Shown: piece by piece, positions 27,171 through 35,603 of the stretch | Numbering within the stretch: the stretch's first letter is position 1 | Layout of the letters: the number at the start of each line of letters is the position of its first letter | From: MVRV01 sp964646755 | Lineage (GTDB): Bacteria; Desulfobacterota; Syntrophia; Syntrophales; Smithellaceae | Assembly: GCA_964646755.1 (NCBI GenBank) | Contig: CAZYIE010000011.1 | Span: 21,385-85,384 of the forward strand | Direction: 5' to 3' | DNA length: 64,000 bases | The notes under the pieces: model-generated | What the model saw: only the letters and a program-made list of their open reading frames with translations | Databases searched by the model: none | What the model was told of the DNA's origin: nothing | Made by a program: the position numbers and the translations under genes

Positions 27171-28382
27171 ATGAAAATTAGATTGTGGGGATTAAGCTTG
27201 ATGTTGGCGGTTGTCTTGTGTCTGTCGGTGCAGAGCGCCTGGGCGGCAACCGTGCGCGGCGTTACAGATAAGGAAATCAAAATAGCCTGTCTCGTCGACC
27301 TTTCCGGACCGGGGAAATACGGCGGCCCGCCTATTGCCGATGCTTTTCGTGATTATGTGGCCTGGGTCAATGATACGGGTGGAATTAGCGGCAGAAAAAT
27401 CAATCTGATTGTCGAGGACAACGGGATCCTTCCCACCACAACGATGAATGCGGCCAAGAAAGTGATTCTGAAAGATGAGGTTTTGGCCATTGCCTTCAAC
27501 CTGGGCAGTGCTGGTTCCAGCGCGATCGTGCCCCTGTGTGCCGAGAACAAGGTTGTCCTTATGCCCCACGGGGCCAACAAGGGATTCTATCATCCCGGCA
27601 ATAAATGGGTCTTCGTGCCCCATACGGTTCAGTTCGGTATGGCTTCCCGGGCGGTTGAGTATATTCTGAGTAAAAATAGCAAGGCGCGGATCGGAGTCAT
27701 TTATCAGGATGACGATTTTGGCAAAGAAGGGCTGGAGGGAGCAAGCGCGGCTGCCACGTTCATGAAGACGAAGCTGGTGGCACAGGCTCCTTACAAGACC
27801 GGTACGATCGATTTCACACCGCATATGAATGCCATGAAGGAAGCCAACGTGGACGCAATCGTCCTTTGGACTTACCTGCCCCAGTCAGCAGCGATCATTA
27901 AACAGAAGGTCAAGATGGCCTGGGATGTTCAGTTGATATCGAACAATACCACGGGCGTCCCGCCGCTCTTTGCTCTGACCGGTGAGGCGGCAGACGGCTA
28001 TATGCTGGTCACGCCTTACGCGCCGGGGCACACCGATCTACCGGGGATTAAACGCATCAAGGAGATTAACAAGAAGTACGGCAATGCCGCCAAGACCCTG
28101 GAAAATCCAGCGTACCCGGACTATCTGTACCTGGCCGGTTGGGGATACATTGAAGCCATGGCCCAGGGGCTGCGCAAGGCCGGTAGGGATTTGAATCCCG
28201 AGACTTTGGTGAAAGGACTGGAAAGCGTCCATAATTTTGATATGGGCGGTCTGTGTCCAAACATTACTTTTGGACCCAAGCAGCATGTGAGCAGTTTCTC
28301 CAGCCTGATCCTCAAGGCGGACGGAAAAGCCAAGCGTTTTGTCATTGTCGATTCGATTAAGGCGCCTAAGACGCCGCAGTAG
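27171..28382 (+). CDS. Liv-type ABC transporter substrate-binding protein (module B)
   Basis: The ATG at 27171, after AGGAGG, gives 403 residues; the longer in-frame extension back to 26997 crosses the palindromic element and is rejected. The signal peptide ends near SVQSAWAATVRG. The Peripla_BP_6 pattern is clear: IKIACLVDLSGPGKYGG, VNDTGGISGRKI and RIGVIYQDDDFGKEGLEG. It is the presumed binding protein for the LivFGHM proteins encoded at 19992-25407. A 12-bp stem-loop follows the stop. Confidence 0.9.
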   Translation: MKIRLWGLSLMLAVVLCLSVQSAWAATVRGVTDKEIKIACLVDLSGPGKYGGPPIADAFRDYVAWVNDTGGISGRKINLIVEDNGILPTTTMNAAKKVILKDEVLAIAFNLGSAGSSAIVPLCAENKVVLMPHGANKGFYHPGNKWVFVPHTVQFGMASRAVEYILSKNSKARIGVIYQDDDFGKEGLEGASAAATFMKTKLVAQAPYKTGTIDFTPHMNAMKEANVDAIVLWTYLPQSAAIIKQKVKMAWDVQLISNNTTGVPPLFALTGEAADGYMLVTPYAPGHTDLPGIKRIKEINKKYGNAAKTLENPAYPDYLYLAGWGYIEAMAQGLRKAGRDLNPETLVKGLESVHNFDMGGLCPNITFGPKQHVSSFSSLILKADGKAKRFVIVDSIKAPKTPQ

Positions 28383-28434
28383 TAGCCGGAATATCGCTGG
28401 TCTGGTAATGCATAGGACCAAAGTCCATTTGTCG

Positions 28435-28473
28435 ATGTTAGGAGGCAGGTAGGTTGTCCCGGCCTCCTAACAT
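28435..28473 (+). terminator. stem-loop terminator after module B binding-protein gene
   Basis: ATGTTAGGAGGC (28435-28446) and GCCTCCTAACAT (28462-28473) form a perfect 12-bp stem with a 15-base loop. Only a short T-rich stretch follows (TTTTA, about 8 bases on), so termination may be partial. Confidence 0.6.
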
Positions 28474-28629
28474 TGGCAGTTTTACAGAAATTATTGAAAT
28501 TACTTGATTACAGCCTTCGTAACCTCAAGGTCATCTACGTCGGGAATGATGACAAAAAGGGCAAAATCGACTTTTTACGAGGCCAATTTAGATGAAATTT
28601 GGCCGCGTTTGATCTGCCGGAGTGTCGGC

Positions 28630-28685
28630 GAGAGCGTGCCCGCGCAACATATGGATGGTTGCAAAACCGTATGTTGTGCGCTCTC
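28630..28685 (+). promoter_or_regulatory. candidate activator (UAS) dyad upstream of the catabolic cluster
   Basis: The left arm GAGAGCG (28630-28636) plus CGCAACATATGG (28643-28654) pairs with the right arm at 28667-28685 (CCGTATGTTGTGCGCTCTC), with a 6-base bulge and two wobble pairs. The core ATATGGATGGTT (28649-28660) matches the module B dyad at 11 of 12 bases. It lies about 100 bases upstream of a sigma54-type promoter. Confidence 0.6.
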
Positions 28686-28751
28686 TTGCGTTTTCAGGGA
28701 AACTTCCGGGTTAAGTCCTTGAAATAAAAAGCACTTAATGTAATCAGATGG

Positions 28752-28768
28752 TTGGCATTTATCTTGCA
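28752..28768 (+). promoter_or_regulatory. sigma54-type (-24/-12) promoter of the catabolic cluster
   Basis: TTGGCATTTATCTTGCA has GG at 28754-28755 and GC at 28766-28767 with ten bases between, a close match to the sigma54 consensus. Transcription would start near 28778, about 50 bases before the SDR gene. Confidence 0.7.
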
Positions 28769-28826
28769 GTAAATGCTGTCTGTTTGTATTATCTGGCAAT
28801 AAATATTCGGAAAAGGAGAATAAATC

Positions 28827-29591
28827 GTGGATACATCCTATTTATCATTGGAAGGGAAAGTTGCAGTTGTTACCGGAGGAAGCCGGGGCATTGGTGAGGC
28901 GATAGCATTGGTTTTTGCTGATGCAGGAGCCGATGTGGCTATTTGTAGCCGTAAACTGGAAGATCTGGAAAAGGTTGCTGTGAAAATCAGGGCCATGGGA
29001 CGTAAAGCCCTTGCCGTGCCTATGCACAACCGGGAAATAGACAGTATAAAGAACGGAATTGATGCTATCGTCAAAGAATTCGGGCGGATTGATATTCTGG
29101 TGAATAATGCGGCCACCAATCCCGGCATGGGCTACCTCGTTGATATGGACGAGAAAATGTACGACCAGATCATGGTCACTAACCTCAAGGGTTATACCGT
29201 CATGAGCCAGCTGGTGGGCAAGATTATGCGCGAGCAGAAGAGCGGCAATATAGTTAATGTCTCTTCTGTCGGCGGCGTAAGTCCCGATAAAGGTTTGGGA
29301 TTGTATTGCATTAGTAAAGCCGGCATCGGCATGCTGACCCGCGCTATGGCCAAAGAAATGGGTGAATTCGGTATCCGTGTGAACTGTATCGCACCGGGTG
29401 TGACAAGGACTAAATTCAGCAAAGCTCTGTGGAGCAACGAAGAGATGATGAAGGTGGAAATGGCTCATATGCCGATTAAACGTGTTGCCGAGCCGGTAGA
29501 AATGGGTCGTATAGCATTATTTCTCGCTTCGGAGGCCTCGGCTTACATGACGGGACAGATTCTTGTTGCGGACGGTGGCGGATCAATTTAG
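28827..29591 (+). CDS. short-chain dehydrogenase/reductase, FabG-like
   Basis: A 254-residue classical SDR starting with GTG after AAAAGGAG. It has the NAD(P) site VTGGSRGIGEA (16-26), NNAA, the catalytic Ser-Tyr-Lys pattern (VSSVGG then YCISK) and the C-terminal MTGQILVADGGGSI. It would interconvert a hydroxy and an oxo group on a CoA thioester or ring intermediate. It is the first gene after the sigma54-type promoter and is followed after 123 bases by the HpaB/AbfD-family gene. Confidence 0.88.
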   Translation: MDTSYLSLEGKVAVVTGGSRGIGEAIALVFADAGADVAICSRKLEDLEKVAVKIRAMGRKALAVPMHNREIDSIKNGIDAIVKEFGRIDILVNNAATNPGMGYLVDMDEKMYDQIMVTNLKGYTVMSQLVGKIMREQKSGNIVNVSSVGGVSPDKGLGLYCISKAGIGMLTRAMAKEMGEFGIRVNCIAPGVTRTKFSKALWSNEEMMKVEMAHMPIKRVAEPVEMGRIALFLASEASAYMTGQILVADGGGSI

Positions 29592-29714
29592 TTGTGTCCG
29601 GGGCAACATGGTTTCCTGAAAGAGAAAGGAAAACCGGAAGAACTAAGGTCAGAACTGAAGTGTAAGGCAATAAATATTTCAGAAGAGTCAAAAAATCAGG
29701 AGGTATAAATTACA

Positions 29715-31160
29715 ATGGGCTTAATGACAGCAGATCAATATAGAGAGAGTTTAAACGACGGCAGGGTTGTCTATTACAAAGGCAAGAAGATCGATAATGT
29801 TTGCGACCATCCCCATCTCGCTGCCTGCGTCAATACGGTGGCCGTGGATTATGAAATGGCCCACGATCCGCAGTACAAGGATCTGGCACTGGTTTACGAT
29901 GAAGAACTCAAAGAAAATATCAGCAGATACAACCATATCCCCAAGAACGGCCAGGATCTGTTGAAGCACCTGGAGCTTATCATCAAGGCAACGGAACTGG
30001 GGCAAGGATACATTCCCCTGGCCCACGATATCGGCGCCGATGCCATGAACGCCATTGCCATTACGGCCAGGACCATGGGCGAGGCCGGCAAGGTGTATGC
30101 CGAACGTATCGAAAAATACAGAAAATACTTAAAGCAGACTGATAAATGCGTCGTGGCGGGAGTGACTGATGCCAAAGGCGACCGGCATCTGAAGCCTTCC
30201 GATCCGGGGCAGGCGAATCCCGACTTTCAAGTGCGTCTGGTCAGCAAAGATGATAAAGGGATTATCGTTCGGGGCGCCAAGGTTCATATTACCGGAGCTG
30301 CCTACTGTAACGAATTCTTCGTTATCCCCTGTAAGGCCATGAGTTCTCCCGAGGAAGCTCCCTACGCAGTAGCATTTGCCATCCAGGCCAATGCCAAGGG
30401 GATCCGGCAGATCGTCCGTCCATTCAATGGCCGGATCAGTGATGACGAGTTTCCCCTGGACTCACCGTTGAGAATGATGCACACGGACTCCCTGATTATC
30501 TTTGATGATGTTTTTGTGCCCTGGGACAGGGTGTTCCTTTGCGGTGAGTGGAAGTTTGCGGCCACCATGGTTTATAATTTTGCGCTGATGCATCGCCGGA
30601 CAGGATGCGCCTATCGCATTCCAATGAGCGAGCAACTGCTGGGTATTGCCCAGGCTATCGCCGAGTATAACGGCGTGGCCGACGCCCCCCACGTTAAGGA
30701 AAAGATCACGGAGATCGTAATCTATCTCGAGACGCTCAATGCACTGTCGCGGTCGGCCTGTCTGGATTTCGTGGATCATGCCGGCATTCCCGTTCCTAAT
30801 CCCATTACAACAAATATCGCCAAATACCATTTTGCTCACAACTACCACAAGATTTGCGAGATCATTCAGGATCTGGCCGGTGGGCTTCTGGTTACCGCGC
30901 CGACTTACAGAGACTGGATGAACCCCGAAACGCACGAGGACATCAAGAAGTACCTCCAGGGCAGTGCAAAAGTTCCGACGGAGCACAGACTGCGGATGTT
31001 TGATTTGGTTCGCCGATTGACCGCAGGTGATCTGGAAACGATTTGTCTCCACGGAGAGGGTTCACCCTTTGCGGAAAGAATGACCATTCTGATGGAAGCG
31101 CGAAAGACCATCGCCCGCTGCAAGGCGCTTGCCGAGGAAATGGCAGGTATCAAGAAATAA
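29715..31160 (+). CDS. HpaB / 4-hydroxybutyryl-CoA dehydratase family flavoprotein lacking Fe-S cysteines
   Basis: A 481-residue member of the family that contains 4-hydroxyphenylacetate 3-monooxygenase (HpaB) and 4-hydroxybutyryl-CoA dehydratase (AbfD). The FAD-binding middle domain includes VRGAKVHITGAA and DDVFVPWDRVFL. From family knowledge, AbfD holds its [4Fe-4S] cluster with Cys99, Cys103, His292 and Cys299. The matching N-terminal stretch here (about 95-112) has no cysteine, while His293 and Cys298 are present near the other two positions. An oxygenase role is unlikely in this anaerobic context. A radical or redox isomerase/dehydratase role without a canonical cluster is possible. Function uncertain. 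Confidence 0.75.
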   Translation: MGLMTADQYRESLNDGRVVYYKGKKIDNVCDHPHLAACVNTVAVDYEMAHDPQYKDLALVYDEELKENISRYNHIPKNGQDLLKHLELIIKATELGQGYIPLAHDIGADAMNAIAITARTMGEAGKVYAERIEKYRKYLKQTDKCVVAGVTDAKGDRHLKPSDPGQANPDFQVRLVSKDDKGIIVRGAKVHITGAAYCNEFFVIPCKAMSSPEEAPYAVAFAIQANAKGIRQIVRPFNGRISDDEFPLDSPLRMMHTDSLIIFDDVFVPWDRVFLCGEWKFAATMVYNFALMHRRTGCAYRIPMSEQLLGIAQAIAEYNGVADAPHVKEKITEIVIYLETLNALSRSACLDFVDHAGIPVPNPITTNIAKYHFAHNYHKICEIIQDLAGGLLVTAPTYRDWMNPETHEDIKKYLQGSAKVPTEHRLRMFDLVRRLTAGDLETICLHGEGSPFAERMTILMEARKTIARCKALAEEMAGIKK

Positions 31161-31180
31161 TTAAACCACAATTGGCTGAC

Positions 31181-31214
31181 GGATGCGACCACCATCTTAC
31201 GGTGGTGCGCATCC
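31181..31214 (+). repeat. stem-loop between HpaB/AbfD-family and flavoprotein genes
   Basis: GGATGCGACCACC (31181-31193) pairs with GGTGGTGCGCATCC (31201-31214) with one bulged base and a 7-base loop. No T-run follows. It resembles the other intercistronic hairpins in this window. Confidence 0.6.
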
Positions 31215-31328
31215 GGAAGGCAATGTGTTCTTGCCGGGTCAGACTTTTCGAAGCATCAGGAAACAAGGCTGGTCCGTGTCGTAATTCTTCTTGTCGCTTC
31301 ATAAAAGCGACAGGAATAAAGGACAAAT

Positions 31329-32237
31329 ATGGTGCCCCGAATTTCAACAGAATTCACGGCTATGATGGGAATTCGTTATCCGATTATCGGGGCGCCAATG
31401 TTTTTAGTATCATATGAAGAACTAGTGGTTGCCGTCTGCAATGCCGGAGGATTGGGGATGCTTCCCCTGCCGAATTATCGCACGACGGAACAGTTGCGGC
31501 AGGCCATGGAGGTTATCCGTTCCCAAACGGAGGCGCCGGTGGGTGTCAATATTCATCTCTCCGGGAAGTTTCCCTGGCAGGAACAACTCTCCATCTGTCT
31601 CGATTACGGTGTCAAATTTTTCATTACATCCCTGGGAGATCCCCGTCTGATTCTGGATGCCGTGCATGCCGGCGGGGGATTGGTATTTGCTGATGTTGTT
31701 TCCCTGGCCCAAGGGCGTAAAGCCCGCGAGGGAGGAGTAGATGGCCTGGTGGCTGTAGGGGCCGGGGCCGGGGGCCATGGCGGGCGGGTGTCCACACTTA
31801 TTCTCGTGCCCTATCTTAGAGAGAAAATCGGACTGCCCGTTGTTGCGGCCGGGGGAATCAGTACAGGAGCGCAGATGGCCTCAGCAATTGCCTGCGGCGC
31901 CTGTGCGGTGATCGTGGGGACGCGACTTGTCGCCACACCCGAATCCCGCGCATCCGATGCCTACAAACAGGCGCTTATAGATACTGATCCCGAGGGGATA
32001 GTCTGTACAAACCGGGTAACTGGAAACCCGGCGAACTGGATCGCAGCAAGTATCGCGGATATAGAGGAGAGGCCGCCGCTGACGTCGAAAAAATGGCTCG
32101 ATTTCTGGAGTGCCGGGCAGAGCGTGGCCCAGGTGCAAGATATAAAACCGGCGGCACAGATTGTCGCCGAAATGGTAAATGAATATTGCGAAACGTGCCG
32201 GCGGCTGCCGGGCACGATGATGTCAGAAGAATTGTGA
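31329..32237 (+). CDS. nitronate monooxygenase-family FMN protein
   Basis: A 302-residue TIM-barrel flavoprotein of the NMO/2-nitropropane dioxygenase/FabK family. It has IRYPIIGAPMFLVS at the start, the GHGG histidine segment (GAGAGGHGGRVST) and the phosphate-binding VVAAGGISTGAQMASA followed by GACAVIVGTRLVAT. In anaerobes such proteins often act as enoyl reductases or on CoA-bound substrates rather than on nitronates (inference). It lies between the HpaB/AbfD-family and thiolase-like genes and ends 19 bases before the latter. Confidence 0.82.
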   Translation: MVPRISTEFTAMMGIRYPIIGAPMFLVSYEELVVAVCNAGGLGMLPLPNYRTTEQLRQAMEVIRSQTEAPVGVNIHLSGKFPWQEQLSICLDYGVKFFITSLGDPRLILDAVHAGGGLVFADVVSLAQGRKAREGGVDGLVAVGAGAGGHGGRVSTLILVPYLREKIGLPVVAAGGISTGAQMASAIACGACAVIVGTRLVATPESRASDAYKQALIDTDPEGIVCTNRVTGNPANWIAASIADIEERPPLTSKKWLDFWSAGQSVAQVQDIKPAAQIVAEMVNEYCETCRRLPGTMMSEEL

Positions 32238-32256
32238 TCATGTAAGGAGGTCAACC

Positions 32257-33441
32257 ATGAGTAAACTGAAAGGTAAGGCGGCGTTCATTGGGATCGGCGA
32301 GGTTCCCACAGGACGCTTTCCGGAGACAGCGGCGATCTATCATGCGATAGAATCAGCTAAGCTGGCGATACGTGATGCGGGAATAAACAAGGATGAGATT
32401 GATTATGTGCTGCCGACGGCAGCCCTGTATAGTCCTGCATTCAATACGGAGCTGGTGACGTGCCGTGTTGTGGAAGAACTGGGATTGAAAAATGTGAAGA
32501 AGAACTGCCAGTTATTCGCGGGTGGATCAAGCAGCACTTGCATCACGGAGGTCGCGGCAAGTCTGATTAACAGCGGCGCGGCAAATACGATTTTATTCGT
32601 TCATGCGGACCGGTTGGGAACGGGAGTAACCGCCCAGGGCGGCATTGACCTGTTCTCGACGGCGGGAATATCGGCGGAGTGGGAAGTGCCCTTCGGTCAG
32701 CACTATTCGGCGATAGCGGCGCTGTCCACAATGCGTTACAAACATGAGACGGGATGCACGGATGAACAACTGGCGGCGGTCTGTGTTTCGAATCGCAAAT
32801 GGGCGCTGTTGAATCCCAATGCTTTTTTTAATAAACCGTTGACAATAGAAGAGGTGATGGCATCGAAAATGCTGTCAACGCCGCTGCGGGCGAAGATGTC
32901 GAATATGTTGTTCGACGGCGGCTGTGCTTTTATTATAACGTCGGCTGAGCGTGCCCGCGCTGTTGCGAAGAAACCGGTATATCTGCTGGGCGAAGGTGGT
33001 GTGGTGACACACTTCGTGTTTTCCCAGGAGCCGGATGTGGCGCGTTTCGGTTGGGCGCGAGCGGGAAAGGCCGCGTTCGAGATGGCGGGGCTTACGCCGC
33101 AGGACATGGATATTGCGGAGATTTATGATTCCTATCCTATCTATCAGATGATCGGTTTTGAAGAGCTGGGCTTTGCCAAGCGTGGCGAGGGTGGCGAGAT
33201 GTTCCTGCGCGGCGATACTTGGCCCGGTGGTAAGATGCCGACGACGACCAATGGCGGGATGCTGTCCCAGGGTCATACAGGCGCGGGCGGAGCCTGCGCC
33301 CTGATGGTGGAGACAGTGCGTCAGTTGATGGGCAAAGCCGGAGATCGTCAGGTTAAGGATGCGAAATTCGCCGTGGAAACGGCTGTTGGAGGGACCTACA
33401 TGGATGCCCAGGTGACAATTCTGGGGACAGAAATTCCGTAG
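32257..33441 (+). CDS. thiolase-like protein of the SCP2/Ltp (lipid-transfer) type
   Basis: A 394-residue thiolase-fold protein. The region expected to hold the nucleophilic cysteine reads FAGGSSSTCITEVAAS, and the usual HDCF-type motif is replaced by IYDSYPIYQM. A histidine is kept in QGHTGAGGACAL, but the C-terminal thiolase cysteine is missing (TAVGGTYMDAQ). This resembles the Ltp-type proteins that act as thiolases or retro-aldolases together with a DUF35 partner, which is encoded next. TAAGGAGG precedes the ATG. Whether it performs a thiolytic or an aldol cleavage cannot be decided from sequence alone. Confidence 0.82.
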   Translation: MSKLKGKAAFIGIGEVPTGRFPETAAIYHAIESAKLAIRDAGINKDEIDYVLPTAALYSPAFNTELVTCRVVEELGLKNVKKNCQLFAGGSSSTCITEVAASLINSGAANTILFVHADRLGTGVTAQGGIDLFSTAGISAEWEVPFGQHYSAIAALSTMRYKHETGCTDEQLAAVCVSNRKWALLNPNAFFNKPLTIEEVMASKMLSTPLRAKMSNMLFDGGCAFIITSAERARAVAKKPVYLLGEGGVVTHFVFSQEPDVARFGWARAGKAAFEMAGLTPQDMDIAEIYDSYPIYQMIGFEELGFAKRGEGGEMFLRGDTWPGGKMPTTTNGGMLSQGHTGAGGACALMVETVRQLMGKAGDRQVKDAKFAVETAVGGTYMDAQVTILGTEIP

Positions 33442-33460
33442 GATGAAAGGAGATAAGAAG

Positions 33461-33880
33461 ATGGATACACCCGTAAAACCAAAACCGGTTCCCGTAGTTA
33501 ATCCCTGGGCGAAGCCCTTTTGGGATGCTGCCCGGGAAGAGAAACTGGTTATTCAGCATTGCAAGGACTGTGGGGCGAATATTTTTTATCCGCGGATTGC
33601 CTGTCCGAATTGTTTTTCGGATAATGTAGAGTGGATTCAGGCATCGGGGAAAGCGACAGTTTATACTTACACGGTCGTGGAGAGCAATCCCCCGTCGGCT
33701 TTTATTGTTGATCTGCCGTATGTAGTAGCGGTGGTGAAACTGGCGGAAGGGGTTCAGATGTTGAGCAATATTGTGGGTTGCAAGCCGGAGGATGTGCGTT
33801 GCGACATGCCTGTGGAGGTAGTGTTCGAGACGCTCAACGAGGAGTTTAAGCTTCCCAAGTTCCGTCCTGTAAGTAAATAG
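33461..33880 (+). CDS. DUF35 Zn-ribbon/OB-fold acyl-CoA-binding protein
   Basis: The ATG at 33461, nine bases after GGAG, gives 139 residues; an ATG at 33443 adds six residues but has no ribosome site. The rubredoxin-like zinc ribbon uses Cys34, Cys37, Cys48 and Cys51, followed by an OB-fold of about 80 residues (VYTYTVVESNPPSAF, VAVVKLAEGVQML). DUF35 proteins bind acyl-CoA and form complexes with thiolase-like or MaoC-type partners. Both partners are its direct neighbours here. Confidence 0.88.
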   Translation: MDTPVKPKPVPVVNPWAKPFWDAAREEKLVIQHCKDCGANIFYPRIACPNCFSDNVEWIQASGKATVYTYTVVESNPPSAFIVDLPYVVAVVKLAEGVQMLSNIVGCKPEDVRCDMPVEVVFETLNEEFKLPKFRPVSK

Positions 33881-33908
33881 GGAACGGCTATTTTAAGGAG
33901 AGTCAACG

Positions 33909-34358
33909 ATGACGCAGAAATATTACGAAGATTTTGATATCGGGTTTAATTTCAAGACGCTGTCCATTACGGTGACGGAAACGCACGTGGTAAACTGGGC
34001 CGGTCTGACGATGGATTTTTACCCGCTGCATATGGACGCTGAGTTTTGTGCAAAGACGGTATTTAAGGAGCGGATCGCCCATGGTCCTTTGATTTTCGGC
34101 ATGGCCGTCGGTATGGCTGGTCTGGCGAAAATGGAAGGTGGTTCGATCATTGCCTGGATGGGTGCGGATAAAATGCGGATGCTGGCCCCGGTAAAGTTCG
34201 GGGACACGATTACGCTCTATGTGGAAGTTGTGGAGCGCAAAGAAACGAGTAAACCGTCGCAGGGGTTGCAGACTTGGCGCTATACTGTGAAGAACCAGCG
34301 CGACGAGGCCGTCATGGTTTTCGATATGAAGTTTCTCATGCAACGGAAGGCTGTATGA
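33909..34358 (+). CDS. MaoC-like (R)-specific enoyl-CoA hydratase
   Basis: A 149-residue single hot-dog-fold protein. The hydratase dyad is visible as DFYPLH (Asp36 and His41), followed by ERIAHGPLIFGMAVGM on the central helix. It would hydrate an enoyl-CoA or dehydrate a hydroxyacyl-CoA. It starts 29 bases after the DUF35 gene. The thiolase-like, DUF35 and MaoC order recalls side-chain-shortening gene sets of steroid catabolism. Confidence 0.85.
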   Translation: MTQKYYEDFDIGFNFKTLSITVTETHVVNWAGLTMDFYPLHMDAEFCAKTVFKERIAHGPLIFGMAVGMAGLAKMEGGSIIAWMGADKMRMLAPVKFGDTITLYVEVVERKETSKPSQGLQTWRYTVKNQRDEAVMVFDMKFLMQRKAV

Positions 34359-34428
34359 CGTCTGATTTGTCAGAAACCACGAATTTATTCAGGGGTATCT
34401 GAGCGAAATCATCGGAAGGAGACCGAAA

Positions 34429-35577
34429 GTGGATTTTAATTTTACAGATAAGCAGAATACATTGCGTGACAAGGTGCGGGGATATGTAGATAACAATATT
34501 GCCCCGGCCTTGATCCGAGAAATTGAAGAAAAGGATGAGTTCCCCCATGATCTGGTGAAGAAATTTTGTGATCTGGGTCTGGCCAAAGTCAATATACCTG
34601 AGGCTTACGGTGGTCTGGGAGGCGACATCGTGGATCTGATGATTGTCTTTGAGGAGATCGCTAAAAAACTTCCGGTGCTGTGCTGGAACCTGGGCAACAT
34701 CCTCTTGTATGGCAATGAAATTATCGGCGTTAACGGTAATCAGGAACAAAAGGACGAATTCCTGCCGAAACTGGCCGCAGGCGAAATCATGTTCAGTTTT
34801 GCCATTACGGAACCGAACGCCGGGTCCGATGCCGCCAGTATTAAAACGCGGGCGTTTTTCGAAAACGGGCATTACGTGATCAATGGCGGCAAGATGTTCA
34901 TTACCGGTGCGGGGGTTTCGACTTATGCGGTGACGTTTGCCCGGACGGCTGAATCTAAATACAATGGGATCACGTCTTTTATCGTGGACAAGTCCCTGGA
35001 AGGCTACAGCGCTAAAAACATCAAGAAGCTCGGCTTTCACGGCTCCAATACCTGTGAAGTGGTCTATGACAACGTCCGGGTCTTGCCGCGTTTTATCCTG
35101 GGCGGAGAAGAAAAGGGGCTTAACAACGGCTGGAAACAGGAGATGAAGCTTCTGAATCAGGAGCGACTCGTTCTGTCATCAATGACATTGGGGATGGCGC
35201 AAGCCTCGTTCGATGAGGCTCTGAAGTTCGCCCGCGAGAAGATGAAGCGGACTGCTCCGTCAACGGATGTGCAGTCCATTCAGCACGACATCGCCGAAAT
35301 GGCGTCCGAACTGGAGGCGATGAAGGTGCTGGCTTACAGCACTGCCTGGAAAGAAGCGCAGGGTATGGACCCGGTGCGGGAAACCTCTATGACCAAGTAC
35401 TTCTGCGCGGAAACGGCCAAGCACATAATCATGAAGGGCATGAACGTCCTGGGTGCCAGCGGCGCTTCGATGGATTACGATATGCAGAGAAACCTGAGAG
35501 AAATTCTCATTTTTTCCATCGGCGGCGGTACTTCACAGATCCAGAAGAACATTATCTGCAAGACGTTCGGACTGTAA
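34429..35577 (+). CDS. acyl-CoA dehydrogenase with IVD-like catalytic base
   Basis: A 382-residue acyl-CoA dehydrogenase starting with GTG after GGAAGGAG. The FAD motifs are FAITEPNAGSDAASIKT and KMFITGAGVSTY. The usual C-terminal YEGT glutamate is replaced by glycine (Gly366 in IGGGTSQIQ). A glutamate is present in NQERLVLS (Glu245), the helix-G position that serves as base in isovaleryl-CoA dehydrogenase. This suggests a branched or alicyclic substrate (inference). The FadB-type gene starts 26 bases later. Confidence 0.88.
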   Translation: MDFNFTDKQNTLRDKVRGYVDNNIAPALIREIEEKDEFPHDLVKKFCDLGLAKVNIPEAYGGLGGDIVDLMIVFEEIAKKLPVLCWNLGNILLYGNEIIGVNGNQEQKDEFLPKLAAGEIMFSFAITEPNAGSDAASIKTRAFFENGHYVINGGKMFITGAGVSTYAVTFARTAESKYNGITSFIVDKSLEGYSAKNIKKLGFHGSNTCEVVYDNVRVLPRFILGGEEKGLNNGWKQEMKLLNQERLVLSSMTLGMAQASFDEALKFAREKMKRTAPSTDVQSIQHDIAEMASELEAMKVLAYSTAWKEAQGMDPVRETSMTKYFCAETAKHIIMKGMNVLGASGASMDYDMQRNLREILIFSIGGGTSQIQKNIICKTFGL

Positions 35578-35603
35578 AATCGAGAAAGGGAGGATATCAA
35601 TAC

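Larger units (their letters stand above)
28383..28826. other. intergenic control region before the catabolic cluster
   Basis: This 444-base region has no convincing gene; a 72-codon frame at 28504-28722 has no ribosome site. It contains, in order, a stem-loop (28435-28473), an A/T-rich dyad near 28581-28605 (GGCCAATTT with AAATTTGGCC), a long imperfect inverted repeat (28630-28685) and a sigma54-type promoter (28752-28768). Confidence 0.6.

Noticed and set aside
29715..31160. 4-hydroxyphenylacetate 3-monooxygenase as the function
   Set aside because: There are no other oxygen-dependent genes or flavin reductase partner, and the anaerobic CoA-ester context argues against an O2-dependent reaction.
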